Shown: positions 46,976 to 58,645, counted from the first letter of the stretch. The stretch is DNA of 64,000 nt from Platycnemis pennipes (GCA_933228895.1 OW121854.1:6637131-6701130); one strand, 5' to 3'. Notes: generated from the letters alone by a model not told the origin. Numbers and translations: made by a program.

Positions 46976-47157
46976 TAGATCAAGACAATAAAAAGATAAT
47001 AGGATACTATCTTGATGGAGGGTTCGCAAAGAACGTGTGTTATGTGATTGAAATGATATATATACTAGTAATCAGTCAAATACATTTTTTGGAATTCCCT
47101 CCATAACTTTGCTCTTAGTGTAAAAATTATTCTAATAGCCTTACAAATTTTCTACCG

Positions 47158-47462
47158 ATGTTTAGAAGAAGTCCTAAGAAGAGTGAGAGAAAAGAGAAGT
47201 CAGCCGAAAACTGTAAAAAGAAGACGGGATAACCTAATCGGCCATATCTTAAGACACGATGGCCTGATGAAGACAATCGTCGAGGGAAAAGTGAACGGGA
47301 AAAATGGAAGAGGCAGGCCTCGTATGAGTTACATGGAGCAGGTCGTAAAGGACGTGAAAGAGAGGAACTACGTTGGTATGAAGAGGTTGGCCGATAGAAG
47401 AATCGAGTGGAGGGCTGCGTCAAACCAATCCTAGGATTGTTGACCCTTGATGATGATGTTTA
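47158..47462 (+). mobile_element. LINE family A fragment, plus orientation
   Basis: The frame 47183-47434 encodes KTVKRRRDNLIGHILRHDG, LMKTIVEGKVNGKNGRGRPR, MSYMEQVVKDVKERNYVGM and KRLADRRIEWRAASNQS with a stop. This is the cleanest family A C-terminus in the window. The 3' end is CCTAGGATTGTTGACCC followed by TTGATGATGATG. GATGTTTA lies at 47158-47165 and 47455-47462, a possible target duplication that overlaps the tail. Confidence 0.87.
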
Positions 47463-48170
47463 AATTTTAGCCAACCCTGACGAATTTTCCTTTGTGTGGC
47501 CATGGAAGTGCCAATGATCAAAACAAGGTATATTTGCAGAAGGAAATCTATCGTCTGGTCTAAAAGTTGATGGACCGTTCCTTTTCAATTTTATTTTCTT
47601 GCTGGTCTTCACAATAAGCGATAACTATTCCACGAGACAGTGCCTTGTGTGAAGTGCCCTCTGTCATTTCGGAGCTTACCCGAGCGTCGTAGGTGCAAAT
47701 CCTCCTCCGCCCATGGTCGCAAGTTATATCCCCGTTCAACTGGTCCCTGAGTGGGTGGCTGTTTGGTGCCGTTGTCGCGCCGTCCACACCATCAATTAGC
47801 CCCCCCCCCTCCCGCACAGTGGCGCCATCCGCCTCGCTCGGCGACGGGCCCACTAACTGTTCGCCTCAACACGAGTGGGCGTGCAGTCGTCTCAGGTACT
47901 TCGCAGACTCGAACCCACGCACTCCAATGGAGGTTGCCGCCCACAAGGCTTTTATCGGGCTCTCATGACAGTATTACGGTAACTTTTAATCAATCTTGTA
48001 TATGAGTTTTTTACCTAGAATATCTGAAGTGTTTTGAGTTGAAGAAGTTTTGCTCAAAGGATAGAGATGGTGTTAGATGCCCCGTACATAGAGTAGGTCT
48101 TCACATTCTGCATCGCGTATGTGATGAGAGGTGAACTGCCTTTCTGTCGGGCGAGCTGACTATGGAAGTG
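47463..48170. other. No recognised gene; GC-rich block and possible SINE box B on the minus strand
   Basis: The minus strand near 47903-47916 reads CGTGGGTTCGAGTCTGCG, a good tRNA box B, but a convincing box A was not placed. The block at 47680-47940 is GC-rich, with overlapping frames of 84-97 codons on both strands and no domain. Confidence 0.35.
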
Positions 48171-48230
48171 GACCGAATTAAGAAGGATCGAATTAAGGAG
48201 GACCGAATTAAGGAGGCTCCACCGAATTAT
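48171..48230 (+). repeat. Tandem repeat, 15-bp unit, about four copies
   Basis: GACCGAATTAAGAAG, GATCGAATTAAGGAG, GACCGAATTAAGGAG and a diverged CCACCGAATTATGAG follow one another. Confidence 0.8.
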
Positions 48231-48709
48231 GAGTAGTTGTCATTTTTGTGACAATTTCAGGACACGTCATTTTTTGGCCCTTTTATCGATTGTCAATAAA
48301 ATAATGAGACATTGCAATCGTATATTTGAAGAACAAAGACACTGAAAATCAGCTGTTTTATGCATGGTTATACGGTAGAGCATGGCTCTTGCAGTAAAAT
48401 TTGCAGATAAATAATGTAAAGAGAAATGTCGTTTTGACGAAAAAGTAATATAAGACGTGCAATTTTATGTCGAGAAAAAGTGCTCGTCTTACCACACTTG
48501 TTTAATTGATATTAATAAATGTTTGCTCACAAAAAAAGCAGAAAAGCCTTATTTACATGAAAATGGCACTACAGTATTTTGTTATCATTGACAACGGTAC
48601 TTATGACAGAACGTGCTTATAAGCCTATTTACTAACTTAATTTAGGAATATACCTTTCCAATGTCCTTCTTTATGAAATATTTTTTATGAAATTTAAATA
48701 TTTGATATG
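48231..48709. other. No recognised feature
   Basis: AT-rich, no motif seen. Confidence 0.35.
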
Positions 48710-49165
48710 ATATGATTATAATATATTTATTGCTCCAGCAAGTTATATTAATACAAAAAAATGATACAACAAGAAATTTGGAGCTTTAGGCTTTTGCCTG
48801 TTGTTGGGTTCACCTTTAAATTACACATACAGCAATACTAGCTTACATGCTCATAAAACAAATGTCACCAATTGAACATAAAATAACACTGTTACAAGAA
48901 ATTACTCATAGTATTATGGAACTTTATATATGGACAATACAATTACAGTTATAGGTTGCTTTGGGGCATTACAACAAAGGATAAATATTTAGAACAACTA
49001 CTAGATTACCTCTATATTTATGCTATCTCTCGTGAATAGCCAGATTTTTACTTGCTTCAAAAAAGTTTTGAAGTGTATGGTATCTCGGATACTCTTGAGG
49101 CAAGCTATTGAAAAGTTTTGGCCCCAAGTAAAGAAAGCATTTCATTGGTTATTGACATTGTGTAA
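48710..49165 (-). mobile_element. LINE fragment, fifth type (C-terminus and 3' region)
   Basis: The minus strand around 49020-49150 encodes KCFLYLGPKLFNSLPQEYPR, then HTLQNFFEASKNLAIHER and a stop. The F.YLGP.L.NSLP....(F)... pattern is the common extreme C-terminus of non-LTR polyproteins. About 310 bases of AT-rich 3' region follow towards 48710, ending in a TATGATTATAATATA-like stretch. Not family A or B. Confidence 0.62.
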
Positions 49166-51799
49166 TTAATATCTGCCAATGCTTCAAAATGGTATCAGCG
49201 TCAGTGTTGCTAAACAGTATTCAAAAATGTAAATATTAGTAAAATTCAAAAGAAAGGATTGCATTTGCAAGAGAATAGTTTAAAACTAAGTAATAAAATA
49301 TTTCACCTATTTTAGCATATGTATTAGCGGGATTGAGCATGTATTCTCATTTTGTAGATTAAACATGGCAAAAACACGTCAGTCTTGTTCCTAAATCAAA
49401 ATGATTTAAAACAGCTTGGAAAAAATAGAATGCAACTACTGCACGCTATATAATAGCATACCCATACGATTATTGTGTATGCGTTATCACCCTATAGATG
49501 ATTTTCCATATAGGTGTTTTTCTGGATCGGTATTTATTCATTAAATAACATAGCTTTTAGACGGGAGTTTGAATCGCGGAGTCACGGTGGAACCTCCTTT
49601 AGAGGCCAAGCGCAGCTCTATCTAGTCAACGTATTCTCTATACTCTAATATTTCACCCAGGTCACGTTGAGCTGGTATGTGTGGATGGCAGGTACATTAT
49701 CAATAACTTTTCCCATGATTGGCCCTCGGAATTGGTTTACACGTTTTCATTCCTTCCACGATTTTCAAAATATTATAATTCTGCATCAAAGGATTTTACA
49801 GTTTGTAAAGTGGAAATTTTATCAGAATTGGAATAATTAAGGTAATGCGTTCGTAATGGGGAAATTTCATATTGAATGCAAAATGATTTTATGGGCCTTT
49901 TGTGGAATTTTTCTCGTTGGAATTGTTGTATCATTACGTCTCTATTCTGATTATTTCTAATTAAACATACGTAATGTTTCGAGATTAGATTCCAGCTATT
50001 TTACTCATTCGGATACCAATTTGACTGGCAATTGTTAACAACAAGCCATTGAACCTTGGAATACTATGGTTGCTGTGAGCATTTTTCATTATGAACCCAT
50101 TAAAACTGGTATATAAATGGGAAAAAATAGCCTGTTAGCCTAGTTATATATCCTCGATGAAGGACCCCTACTTAAGACGACAATTCGAAATCTCATTATT
50201 ATGGCGTGATTTCACATAGGTACCTAATTTTTTAATTGTTTATTTTATGCCGCCCATACATTTACTTATATCTTGGTAAAAAAAACTAGTGTAACAAAAG
50301 AATAATAAACATGCTTTTCTTGTGACCCAACTCAAAAATTAAAACACATTTTTTCACTTCCCAAAGTGCGAAAATAAATTCAAATAATACTTATCTATGG
50401 TCATGAAAATAAAAAGCAGTCACATAAAGTTTTCACTGCAATCACAAGGTTAATGCCATCTGATAACAAGGCTTAAAAATTAAATCCACTGGCTGAGTAC
50501 CATCATATTTTTAGTAACATAAGCACAACTAAATTCATGGCATATTTCTAGGCAAACGCATGGATATCAATCATTTATGGAACACGTAATGGAGAGATTG
50601 TTATCGCATTTTTCAAATTTAAAAAATCAATAATAGAGTACAATTCTATGATCAAGGTACAAAATCATCGAGTTGGGTTTGTATTGAGTTTGATTGTCGA
50701 AGGACGAGGTAGCAGCAGAGAACAAATCAATTTCGTGGGGGTAGCCGATGAGCATGAAATCACTTCCCTTCTCCCCCCGCGCAGCTATTGCAGCCTTCAC
50801 CGCAGGAAGCCAACCGATGAGCAGTGAAGCGGATTGAGGATGTAATTAAAAGATATCGGCAGACACGTATTGGAAATTTTAAGACCCGATCGATGTACGT
50901 GAGCATTGATTAGTGGGTAAGATTATTCCGTTACCATTGGAAAAATATAGAGCCACGAGCCTCCCGTTTTGTCATTTCCCGATATTAAATCATTTTTCTC
51001 AGGCATTCAAAAATTAACTCCTATAGCCTTTTCATTTACTAATCACTAGTAATTACGTATTTATCAAGAGATTAGAGTTGGGTCGGTTTTCCCATGAAAA
51101 TTTGGTCCATTAAAGGCTCTATTTTTTTATACATGTTTTTATTATATTCTCACGTCGGTTTATTGAGTTTTAATGAATGTCTATCAAAAATGCTTTGGCA
51201 CAAAATGAGCTTTTATTACCTTAGCAAAGTTCTTGTATATTTCCTTTGCAATAATATTCACAAAGAGGTACGATTCATATCCTTAATTTTTTCGGCAACA
51301 CAACGTAATTCCTGCTGATTTTATTGTTGATTACGATGCATGGATTGCCCAAAATATTTTCTTGACTAATTTAAGCCAATGATAAGGTTTGTTCATGCCG
51401 TATTCATGGGGTAGTAATTATTTGCAGTGATTACCATTCCTTTGCTGGACAGTTTTCGGACTCGAATAATTAAGGGAGGTTTATGGAGGTGTACTGCATA
51501 TGGAAAAAAGGAACTGAGAAATAAAAATTTCAAGGAATGGAATTTCATTCCTGCATTATAACTTTCAAAATAAGGAATGAGTTCAAAAATTATTAATTAT
51601 ATATAATTAAAAAGCTGATTAAAATTTTATGCATAATGCTTATAAGAGAGAGTTGGCTCAAAATAGGAAAAGAAGGATATATGTTCGGGTACGAGCAATA
51701 ACGATTTTTTAAGATAAGACAATGAATTAATCCCTCAATGATTCTCGAGCCTACATTGTGGGAACTCATTGTGACTAAATCAAGTAAATAAAGTATTGG
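49166..51799. other. No recognised feature (2.6 kb)
   Basis: AT-rich. The segment CTCGATGAAGGACCCC...AATTCGAAATCTC at about 50153-50194 faintly resembles hammerhead-type core words but does not form the expected stem II. No domain or repeat end is otherwise seen. Confidence 0.35.
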
Positions 51800-51918
51800 G
51801 TACAGCCCAACCGGTTTCAACATTTCCGTGTCGTTTTCAAGACACGATAATAATAAATTAAAATAAAGTATTGTCCCTTGAACATAAAAAGGATGTGTTG
51901 AAACCGATTGGGCTGTAC
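51800..51918. repeat. 119-bp hairpin element with 23-bp arms
   Basis: GTACAGCCCAACCGGTTTCA (51800) and TGAAACCGATTGGGCTGTAC (ending 51918) are complementary across 23 bp with one mismatch. The minus strand inside reads CTTGAAAACGACACGG...TGTTGAAACCGGTTGGG, a pattern like the TTGA...GAAAC stretches at ends of Penelope-type and related retroelements. AATAAAGTATTG also repeats at about 51788 and 51862. Confidence 0.6.
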
Positions 51919-52403
51919 GGTGTAGAATAACAAGGTTCACGTGATTTTACTCTCAATGAATTATTTCTTATAAAAAAGTGACTGGACGAAGGGAATATGT
52001 TGAATTTACTTGTGATGAAGGTAATAGACTTGGTTGATTTGATGTACCATAAAAATATATTGAAGATTAAGAAACCGTAGGTTCAGAAGTAGCAATCAAA
52101 TTTGGGGCAGTAAGAAATACCATTCAATACCAATCAAGATTTACCATTAAAGGCAAAGACTATATATCTGCATTAATAGTCTATTTTTTGTGGCCATTAT
52201 AACGTTAAATAAGCTACTAAGGCTTTACAATGTTGCTAAAAAGAGACCGGGGTTTATTCAGAGTCTCTGAAGAAGGACAGGAGCAGTGATCGAAGTAACA
52301 GCCGGCAGAGGAGGCTCATGTGCAACAGAGAGTGCCTTAGGCAGTTATTAAAGGAACGCGCGGAAAAAATAGGGAGGAATTGGTTGAGGCAGCACCTATT
52401 CTT
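51919..52403. other. No recognised feature
   Basis: AT-rich, no motif seen. Confidence 0.35.
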
Positions 52404-52520
52404 GGTACTAAATGGAATCATTGTGTACGAGTGGGTAACGCTCTAGGCTGTAGACGGGTTCAAATCCTGGGCAGAAACTTTCTGGACACATCCGCCTAAA
52501 AAAATCCTCGAGATCTCACT
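52404..52520 (+). repeat. tRNA-derived SINE-like sequence
   Basis: The box-A-like ACGAGTGGGTAACGCTC (about 52428) and a good box B, GGGTTCAAATCCTGG (52456-52470), have tRNA spacing. It directly precedes a LINE B remnant. Confidence 0.5.
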
Positions 52521-52524
52521 TTAT

Positions 52525-52865
52525 ATTAGCGTGGTCACTGAACAAGATAAACTAAAATGGGAAATATTACAGACCACAGGTTGAAATTTAGACTCAATCT
52601 CTTACTAAAATTCCAAGACAATATTTTCACAAATGACGTTAACTCCAATTTATTGAGGTAGAATTGGCCAAAATCATAAATCTAGAAGAACAAAACGTTT
52701 GCCGAAATCGCAGAATCAAATTCCCTTCTTTCCTTTCAGTTGGGAATATGAATATCTGTAAATATATCCAATAGTACTAATGAAAGTGTATCAATGAATG
52801 GCACCGTTAGTCTCATGCTGGTATAAGGATTTTAAGCTATTACACTAAGTGCATGATATTGCACG
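52525..52865 (+). mobile_element. LINE family B fragment (old)
   Basis: Nucleotide similarity to 29180-29510: ACAGGTTGAAATTTAGACT, CCAAGACAATATTTTCAC, then TGGCCAAAATCATAAA and TTTCCTTTCAGTTGGG. The open frame is lost through indels. Confidence 0.68.
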
Positions 52866-52897
52866 CTTGATTTGCAAGCGTGGAACTCACTACCACG

Positions 52898-53085
52898 CTT
52901 TAATTTGCAGCTGTACGTAGAGTCATCTTTTGGTAAAATGCCCTTCTCGCCTGGTCATTTTTGCTGGTAATTTCTCATTTACTTCTTCCATCACTGGTTA
53001 TTCGGCTTCCCAGTTAACAGAACACTTCCATCCCATAACATTTTTGTTCTCCTAATTTAACATTCGTCCTGGCCTTTTTCTGAAG
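52898..53085 (-). mobile_element. LINE family A fragment (middle part, old)
   Basis: The plus-strand complement GCAGCTGTACGTAGAGTC, GCCTGGTCATTTTTGCTG, CATCACTGGTTATTCGGCTT and TAACAGAACACTT matches 3322-3500. Only the segment between the RT palm and YGSEAW region is left. Confidence 0.65.
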
Positions 53086-54425
53086 TAATTAAAGTGAAAT
53101 TTATTGTTATCAACAACAGATAATGGTTCTTTGATATCAAATTCCATCCACATGAAAGCCACGTTGTCTCCAAATAAAAATGGGCTAAAGTTAACCGTAT
53201 GCAAAGAACATATGCATTTATAGTGCATATTATGATAAGCTCTATGTATAACGTATTATGTACGGATCATCGGATGTATCGAATGTATCAACGGATTATT
53301 AAAGAAAAAGCAAAGAAATTAAAATTACTTTAATGATAATGACATTTACCTACTTTTAAAAATAGCAATAAATAAGGAATAAAATATAATACTTAAAAAA
53401 TAAATCTTACTATATCTTCCTAAGCCAGTATCGAAAACCTAACAAACATAAAATATATTTTACAACTTTTTGTGCCTTTAGTGTTATCCGGCAACTTATT
53501 ACAGAATTTTATAGTGGTGTACAGAAATAAAATTAAATGCCAGAATTTATACGTAAACCGTATTTTATCATTTTAAGGCCGCTCACTGGACAAGAGTTTT
53601 CCAACTCAATTTCAAGAGGAAAGTTACTTGTTGGATTTTGAAATATAATTGGAGTCTGATTGGAGAATTACCCAATAAATTGCCACTAGATATGTAGTTG
53701 CTCCATAAATCTGTGCTCTGCGATATTCTTCTGATAATGCCCGCTCGTCGTGGGCGTATTGTATGGCACCGAGAGAATGGAGACGCATGCGATACTCGTG
53801 GGAGGCACGCGACGCGAGCCGTTCGCGGACTTAATGGAAGGGATTTGAGCACGCGATCTGTTTGGAAGGAACTGCTGCTGCCACGTCCTCACACGCCATT
53901 ATGAAGAGGGGCGGCGGAAATCATCGCCTCCTCACGAAGCGTTCGGGGAAATCGCTTTCTCTTGGCGCAATGGGGATCTTCCACTGCCATTTATCCACGA
54001 TCCCATTTGACTAACCACTTCCCACACTCCACCCTTCTTTAGTTTCGCCCAAGAAAGCTTCGCCTCCTTCGGACACCGCCACCTTGGTGCCCACGCGAGC
54101 GCTTATGCCGCGAAACCCCATCACCAGTAATGCTCCCAATGGGAATGGCGTTTACTCGGATCCGAAATCGCAGTTTCGTACACGAAATCGTTAGATGGAC
54201 ACGAAAAAAGAATTTTAGTGAAAAAAATTAATCTTCTAACCTCAACCAGTCACTGATAAATCAAAAATGTAAATAAGCAAAAGGTGACGCCCACCGAAAA
54301 AGCTGCTGTGATAACATTGACGTCATTTTCCTCCCGTCCTTGACTGATTTTTGGGGAAGGGAAGGGAGTGGAGGGGGATTCTCGGAAGGTCTGCTCGCAC
54401 AGATGCTGTCGCAATCCCGGCAACG
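53086..54425. other. No recognised gene; GC-rich block at about 53740-54130
   Basis: The block contains many CpG sites (GGCACGCGACGCGAGCCG near 53803). Short frames on both strands show no domain. The remainder is AT-rich and featureless by eye. Confidence 0.4.
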
Positions 54426-54763
54426 TAGCTTTGCGAGCTCAGTTGTGATTGGACGAAGTCTTTATACGTCAGAGGTTGCACCACGCCCACTTTTCCGAAA
54501 GGGTTAAAAACATCACTTTTTCGCCGCTTATAACTCGAGAAATAATTGACGGATCAAATCACGGAAAAATAAGTGTCTTTTTATTTTACAAACTAGCTTT
54601 GCGAGCTCAGTTGTGATTGGACGAAGTCTTTATACGTCAGAGGTTGCACCACGCCCACTTTTCCGAAAGGGTTAAAAACATCACTTTTTCGCCGCTTATA
54701 ACTCGAGAAATAATTGACGGATCAAATCACGGAAAAATAAGTGTCTTTTTATTTTACAAACTA
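54426..54763 (+). repeat. Perfect 168-bp tandem duplication
   Basis: TAGCTTTGCGAGCTCAGTTG begins at 54426 and again at 54594. The two units read identically through TATTTTACAAACTA. Unit content includes CACGCCCACTTTTCCG and TAACTCGAGAAATAATTGAC. No divergence was seen, so it is recent or an assembly duplication. Confidence 0.9.
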
Positions 54764-54939
54764 TATCACATTCGGCAACAAAAAAATATGGTAAACGACC
54801 CCATTACACCTGCTTCCTTCTTGCAAGCTGGATTCCCTCTGATTACGTCCGTGTCTTAAAAATAATTGTGAGGAGTCAAGGATCAAGGATCACGTGGCAG
54901 GAGCAACGCCTATATTACGAACATTTTCGAGTAATTAGC
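54764..54939. other. Spacer, no recognised feature
   Basis: Short unique stretch between the duplication and the LINE remnant. Confidence 0.4.
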
Positions 54940-55204
54940 GACTCTTCCCTTGTTAGACCTCAATTGTAATGCGCTGTCTATATGTGGGATAAATAGGCTT
55001 AAATAAGGCTGTTAATAAAAAGTAAGCCTATGGTAATAGGCTTACTATATATTGACATTGATGGCACAGAATAATAATGAACTTGAGCGTGTTCAGCGAA
55101 TGTCGGCAAGGTTTGTAAAGTATGATAACAATATTAGCACCACCAGAGTATTGAATGAATTAAAATGGGAATCGTTTCCAGATAATAGGTTGAAATTTAG
55201 ACTC
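54940..55204 (+). mobile_element. LINE family B fragment, 5' part of an interrupted copy
   Basis: GCGACTCTTCCCTTGTTAGAC equivalents, then GAACTTGAGCGTGTTCAGCG, TCGGCAAGGTTTGTAAAGTA and GGTTGAAATTTAGACTC, match 29040-29250. A small hairpin (GTAAGCCTAT...ATAGGCTTAC near 55021-55045) interrupts it. Confidence 0.72.
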
Positions 55205-55395
55205 TCTTCTAGATCTCTCTAGATGTCTTGAATAAATTCATTGTTCCTTTGAAGCCTCTTTAATTTCCGACGACGACGCCTTGGTAGCTCAACTGGTAGA
55301 GCACCTGGCCGGAAATCAAGGGGTCCTTGTTCGAGTCACGGTCAAGGCGAATGATTTTTTTCTCTGCGGAATATATTGCTACTCTTAAAAAAAGT
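55205..55395 (+). repeat. tRNA-derived SINE-like insertion inside a LINE
   Basis: The tRNA-like part at 55278-55349 has a 7-bp acceptor stem (GCCTTGG with TCAAGGC, one G-T pair) and box A TAGCTCAACTGGTAGAGC. Its anticodon arm carries GGA with C, not T, at position 33, and box B is TTGTTCGAGTC. Stem mismatches and the C33 argue against a working tRNA(Ser). The insert lies exactly where the LINE B sequence is interrupted (GAAATTTAGACTC to GATAATATTTTAACTGATGA). Confidence 0.62.
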
Positions 55396-55720
55396 CCGAG
55401 ATAATATTTTAACTGATGAAGTTAAAATAATTTGCTAACTCCTACTTATCATGGTAGACTGGACTGTGAACATAAAATAAGAAAAATTGGTTGCCGAAGT
55501 TGCCGCTTGCTATCTTTATCCGAAGACGCCCACCAGAAAATCTCGGCCTCGAAGATAAGTAGCGAAAGAAAATGTAGGCGATGTAATTTTAGTGTTGCCA
55601 CTGTGATCACTGAATTTCTATTTATCAGTGATAAAGTTCATAGTGAACCTGATATGCTAAACGAGAAAGTTGTTTGTAGTAGTTCAGTTGATATTTATTT
55701 ATTTTATGTGTAGCTAAATT
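55396..55720 (+). mobile_element. LINE family B fragment, 3' part of the interrupted copy
   Basis: Continues the copy: GATAATATTTTAACTGATGA, CCTACTTATCATGGTAGACTGG and AAAATTGGTTGCCGAAG match 29275-29370. The rest of the match fades by about 55560. Confidence 0.65.
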
Positions 55721-57539
55721 TTATTCATTTTCCTTATGCATGTGAAAATATTCTACCAACCATTGTATTTTGTACGTGTTACTGTAGCTGTTGCCATACA
55801 TTTTTATATTAATTGGAGAGATTGCCTGGTTATCCCAAAATATTGGATGTAGTATTCAGCCATCCTGACGTAGTAACAATTTCGTTTGGTGGCACAGATT
55901 TTTTTCCTAAGATTCATTGGAACGGGTGGGATATTATACCTTAATTACCGAGACTGAAGGAAAATCTATATTCTTAAGATAAAAAAGTTTAAGTTTTCGG
56001 AAGTATCGCAATATCTAAACCCTTATCTTTAATAATGTAGTCGGCATTACAGATTTGATTGGTCACTAAGAAATTCTTGACGTATTGGATATGGAAGAGG
56101 TGATATTAAATAACGTGAGGGTGTGCAGTGGGGCTCCAATCGAAGAATCGCTGGCTGTTTCGCTTATATATACCATCAGGAGATATGAAATCGGCCAGAG
56201 GCATCTTAAAAACTGCAGCCTTTTCCTAATAGTACCCGTCTACTGGTCCCAGTGCAGCATTATATAGAGGAATCTGCACCAAAAAAGGAAAACCCTTGTT
56301 CACAGGGTACCTCTGGCAGTGAATGAGAGTAATCCAGGAAAACTGCCTTACTTCAGGGAAGGAATATTACTTTGAACCTATTCCGTTGACGGTTTATGAA
56401 TTCCCAAAAAAAGTTAGACCACAAATAGAAGAGGATGCTATTGCAGCGAAAGAATAAAGGGAGATGAAATGGAGGAAAAACTGCTAAAATTGTGTTATGC
56501 AGCCGTGTATCTTAAATTGCTTTTCCCAATGAATGAATTCCAATGAATAGACTTAAGTATTCATACCACCTATATTTCACCTGCACCTAACATTCGTATT
56601 TGGTATTTCTCTGGCATTATGAAGCTGTGTGATGAAACTAAGCATCCTTCAGATATGTAAATGCTTCTCGGAAGTTCGTTTTCTTTGTTAGTTAATAAGT
56701 TAGGTACTATATAGTATCAACGAACACTGGAAGCGCCACTTTCTTTAACAGTTATACATATATCCATTGTAAGGAATTAACTTCCAAAAAGTCTATTTAT
56801 TAACAAAAAAAGAGGTTTTGAAACTTTGTGTCCCCATCTAGGCATAAATACTTTTTGTGTTTTATAGTCCTGTGGAGGTTTTTATCAAACTTAATTTTAT
56901 TCACAATGGATACTCTTTAGCGTGTTTAACAATAATTTTTGTGAACTATGGCGTGTATTATAGGGAAGACCGTAATAATTACCGTGTATCACCGTATTAA
57001 TAGTGAATGAATATTTCAACATAATAATTTAATGGAAAAATTACGAAAGGGCTTATTCATAATTTGGTCAATGATTACGGGCTACGAATTTAAGTTTGAA
57101 ATGGGTGTCAGACGTCCAGGGCGCTTATTTCTTTTAAAGGAGCCATTGACGCAGGGACTCCGTAGTTCGGCGCCCCCTTGTGGTGCACGCGGTGCGACTC
57201 GATCGTTTCTCCCTCCCATCTCTTCCGCCCACGGTGCACGGCACAGCACCCGGAGGGTCGAGGTTCGTGGCGTGACGCCCCCCGTGACTCAGCGTGCTTC
57301 CCGAAGGGAGGGGCGTGGCTCGAGCCATTGCCTTCTCCCCTACTTCCCCTGTGCACCGATGCATCACCGCGGTCACGTGACACGCCGCCCACAGCACCAA
57401 GAACGTTGCGCCATACCATGAACAAAAAAATATTATTGCATTGATTTTGTTCAATACACGAAACTTCGTTATTCTTAGAGATCCATTATTATGCTGACGG
57501 CGTTTTCGTTTTTTTTAGTTACAGATTAGAACTTTCTTT
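55721..57539. other. No recognised gene; GC-rich block at about 57140-57420
   Basis: Open frames in both strands across the GC block (88-129 codons) are mutually overlapping and without domains. The AT-rich part shows nothing. Confidence 0.4.
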
Positions 57540-57720
57540 GTTTCAAAATAAATAATTTTTATGTATTTATGTTTTTATTAATTTTGATAAATTTATTCTA
57601 TTTATTTTATATGCATATTTTATTTATTTTTATGTATTTATTTTATTTATTTAATTTATATTTTTTTACTTATTTATTTTTTTATTTATATATTTTTATG
57701 TATTTATTTATTTTCCACTA
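57540..57720 (+). repeat. AT-rich low-complexity tract (TTTA/TATT)n
   Basis: About 180 bases almost wholly A/T, built of TTTATTTA, TTTATG and TATTTT words. Confidence 0.85.
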
Positions 57721-57819
57721 CCACCGTAAACAGCGCATGTGGCCTTAGCATTTGGGTATTAACAACAATTAACAACAGACGACCACACACACAGCCATGT
57801 CTTGAGTGGTGAAAAAATC

Positions 57820-57896
57820 CACTCAGGCTGGACTCGAACCCGCGTCCCTAAGGTTGGCAGGATAGATTTAGGAACCACGCCGCCACCGTGGCCGAC
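57820..57896 (-). repeat. tRNA-derived SINE-like head (minus strand)
   Basis: The minus strand reads GTCGGCCACGGTGGCGGCGT (box A region, about 57875-57896) and, 45 bases on, GCGGGTTCGAGTCCAGCC (box B, 57826-57843). The GGTTCGAGTCC box B is perfect. The sequence resembles Leu/Ser-tRNA-headed SINEs. Confidence 0.6.
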
Positions 57897-57953
57897 TTTT
57901 CGTAAATTGTTGAATGCTTGTGTTTTATTTTTTGGAAAAGGTTCAACCCGACG

Positions 57954-58011
57954 GACGCGAATGCGCGTCCGAAGTGCGTTGCCAAGACACCGAAGGACGC
58001 GCATTCGCGTC
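57954..58011. repeat. 17-bp perfect inverted repeat of CpG-rich arms
   Basis: GACGCGAATGCGCGTCC (57954-57970) and GGACGCGCATTCGCGTC (57995-58011) are exact complements across a 24-base loop. Each arm is itself nearly palindromic. Confidence 0.85.
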
Positions 58012-58645
58012 TGTTAATGACCTCTATGACGACCTCCCTGAAGACCTCTCTGAAGGATGGGAAGTTGCGTCTTTAATAAATTATCGAGTTTTGTTATTGA
58101 AAATTTTTTTAACTAATTTTATAATTAGATTTAATTGACTGGCCAAATTAATGTGGAGGAAAAACCTTTCCGTTTTTCACGATTGCACACTAGAAATATT
58201 CTGGGTTGAATGTGTTGATGTACGAGAGATAGGAGGGATTGATGTGAGTGAGGCTGGGAAGAGAGAGAGAATTGGAGATGTATTGTGGTCTCAAAAAAAT
58301 AAGCGTGTGGAGCATTTTGAATATGGATAATTTAGTTAAATATAAGGTCACGACATTGCACATGGCGTACGATGCACGTCTCAGTGCATCCAAGGTAATA
58401 CGTTATTCCAAGGTACATCCACACAAGACCCAGCCATGGAGGCTCTCTAGGTTGAATATCGAAGAGGTAATAGGAAAGTGTGGAAAAGGGGAGGATATGA
58501 AGGAAAGGGTACTTGGCGTACGTAGGCAAAATCATTTGGATATCTTGACCAAGATAGAGCTGGATATCAGTACATTCAATGGAATATAGTAGTAGTTTTG
58601 CACGGCTATAGTGATGGCTGTCGTGCAATACTCGTTCAATTATAC
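58012..58645. other. No recognised gene
   Basis: A 113-codon plus-strand frame (58248-58589) overlaps a 113-codon minus-strand frame. Neither shows a known domain. Confidence 0.35.

Noticed and set aside
49560..49620. A tRNA box B (GGAGTTTGAATCGCGG).
   Set aside because: No matching box A upstream at tRNA spacing.
50150..50195. A hammerhead ribozyme (CGATGA...CGAAAT).
   Set aside because: The core is imperfect and the intervening bases do not form a stem II.
55278..55349. A functional tRNA(Ser) gene.
   Set aside because: C at position 33, mismatches in the anticodon and T stems, and placement inside a LINE favour a SINE head.
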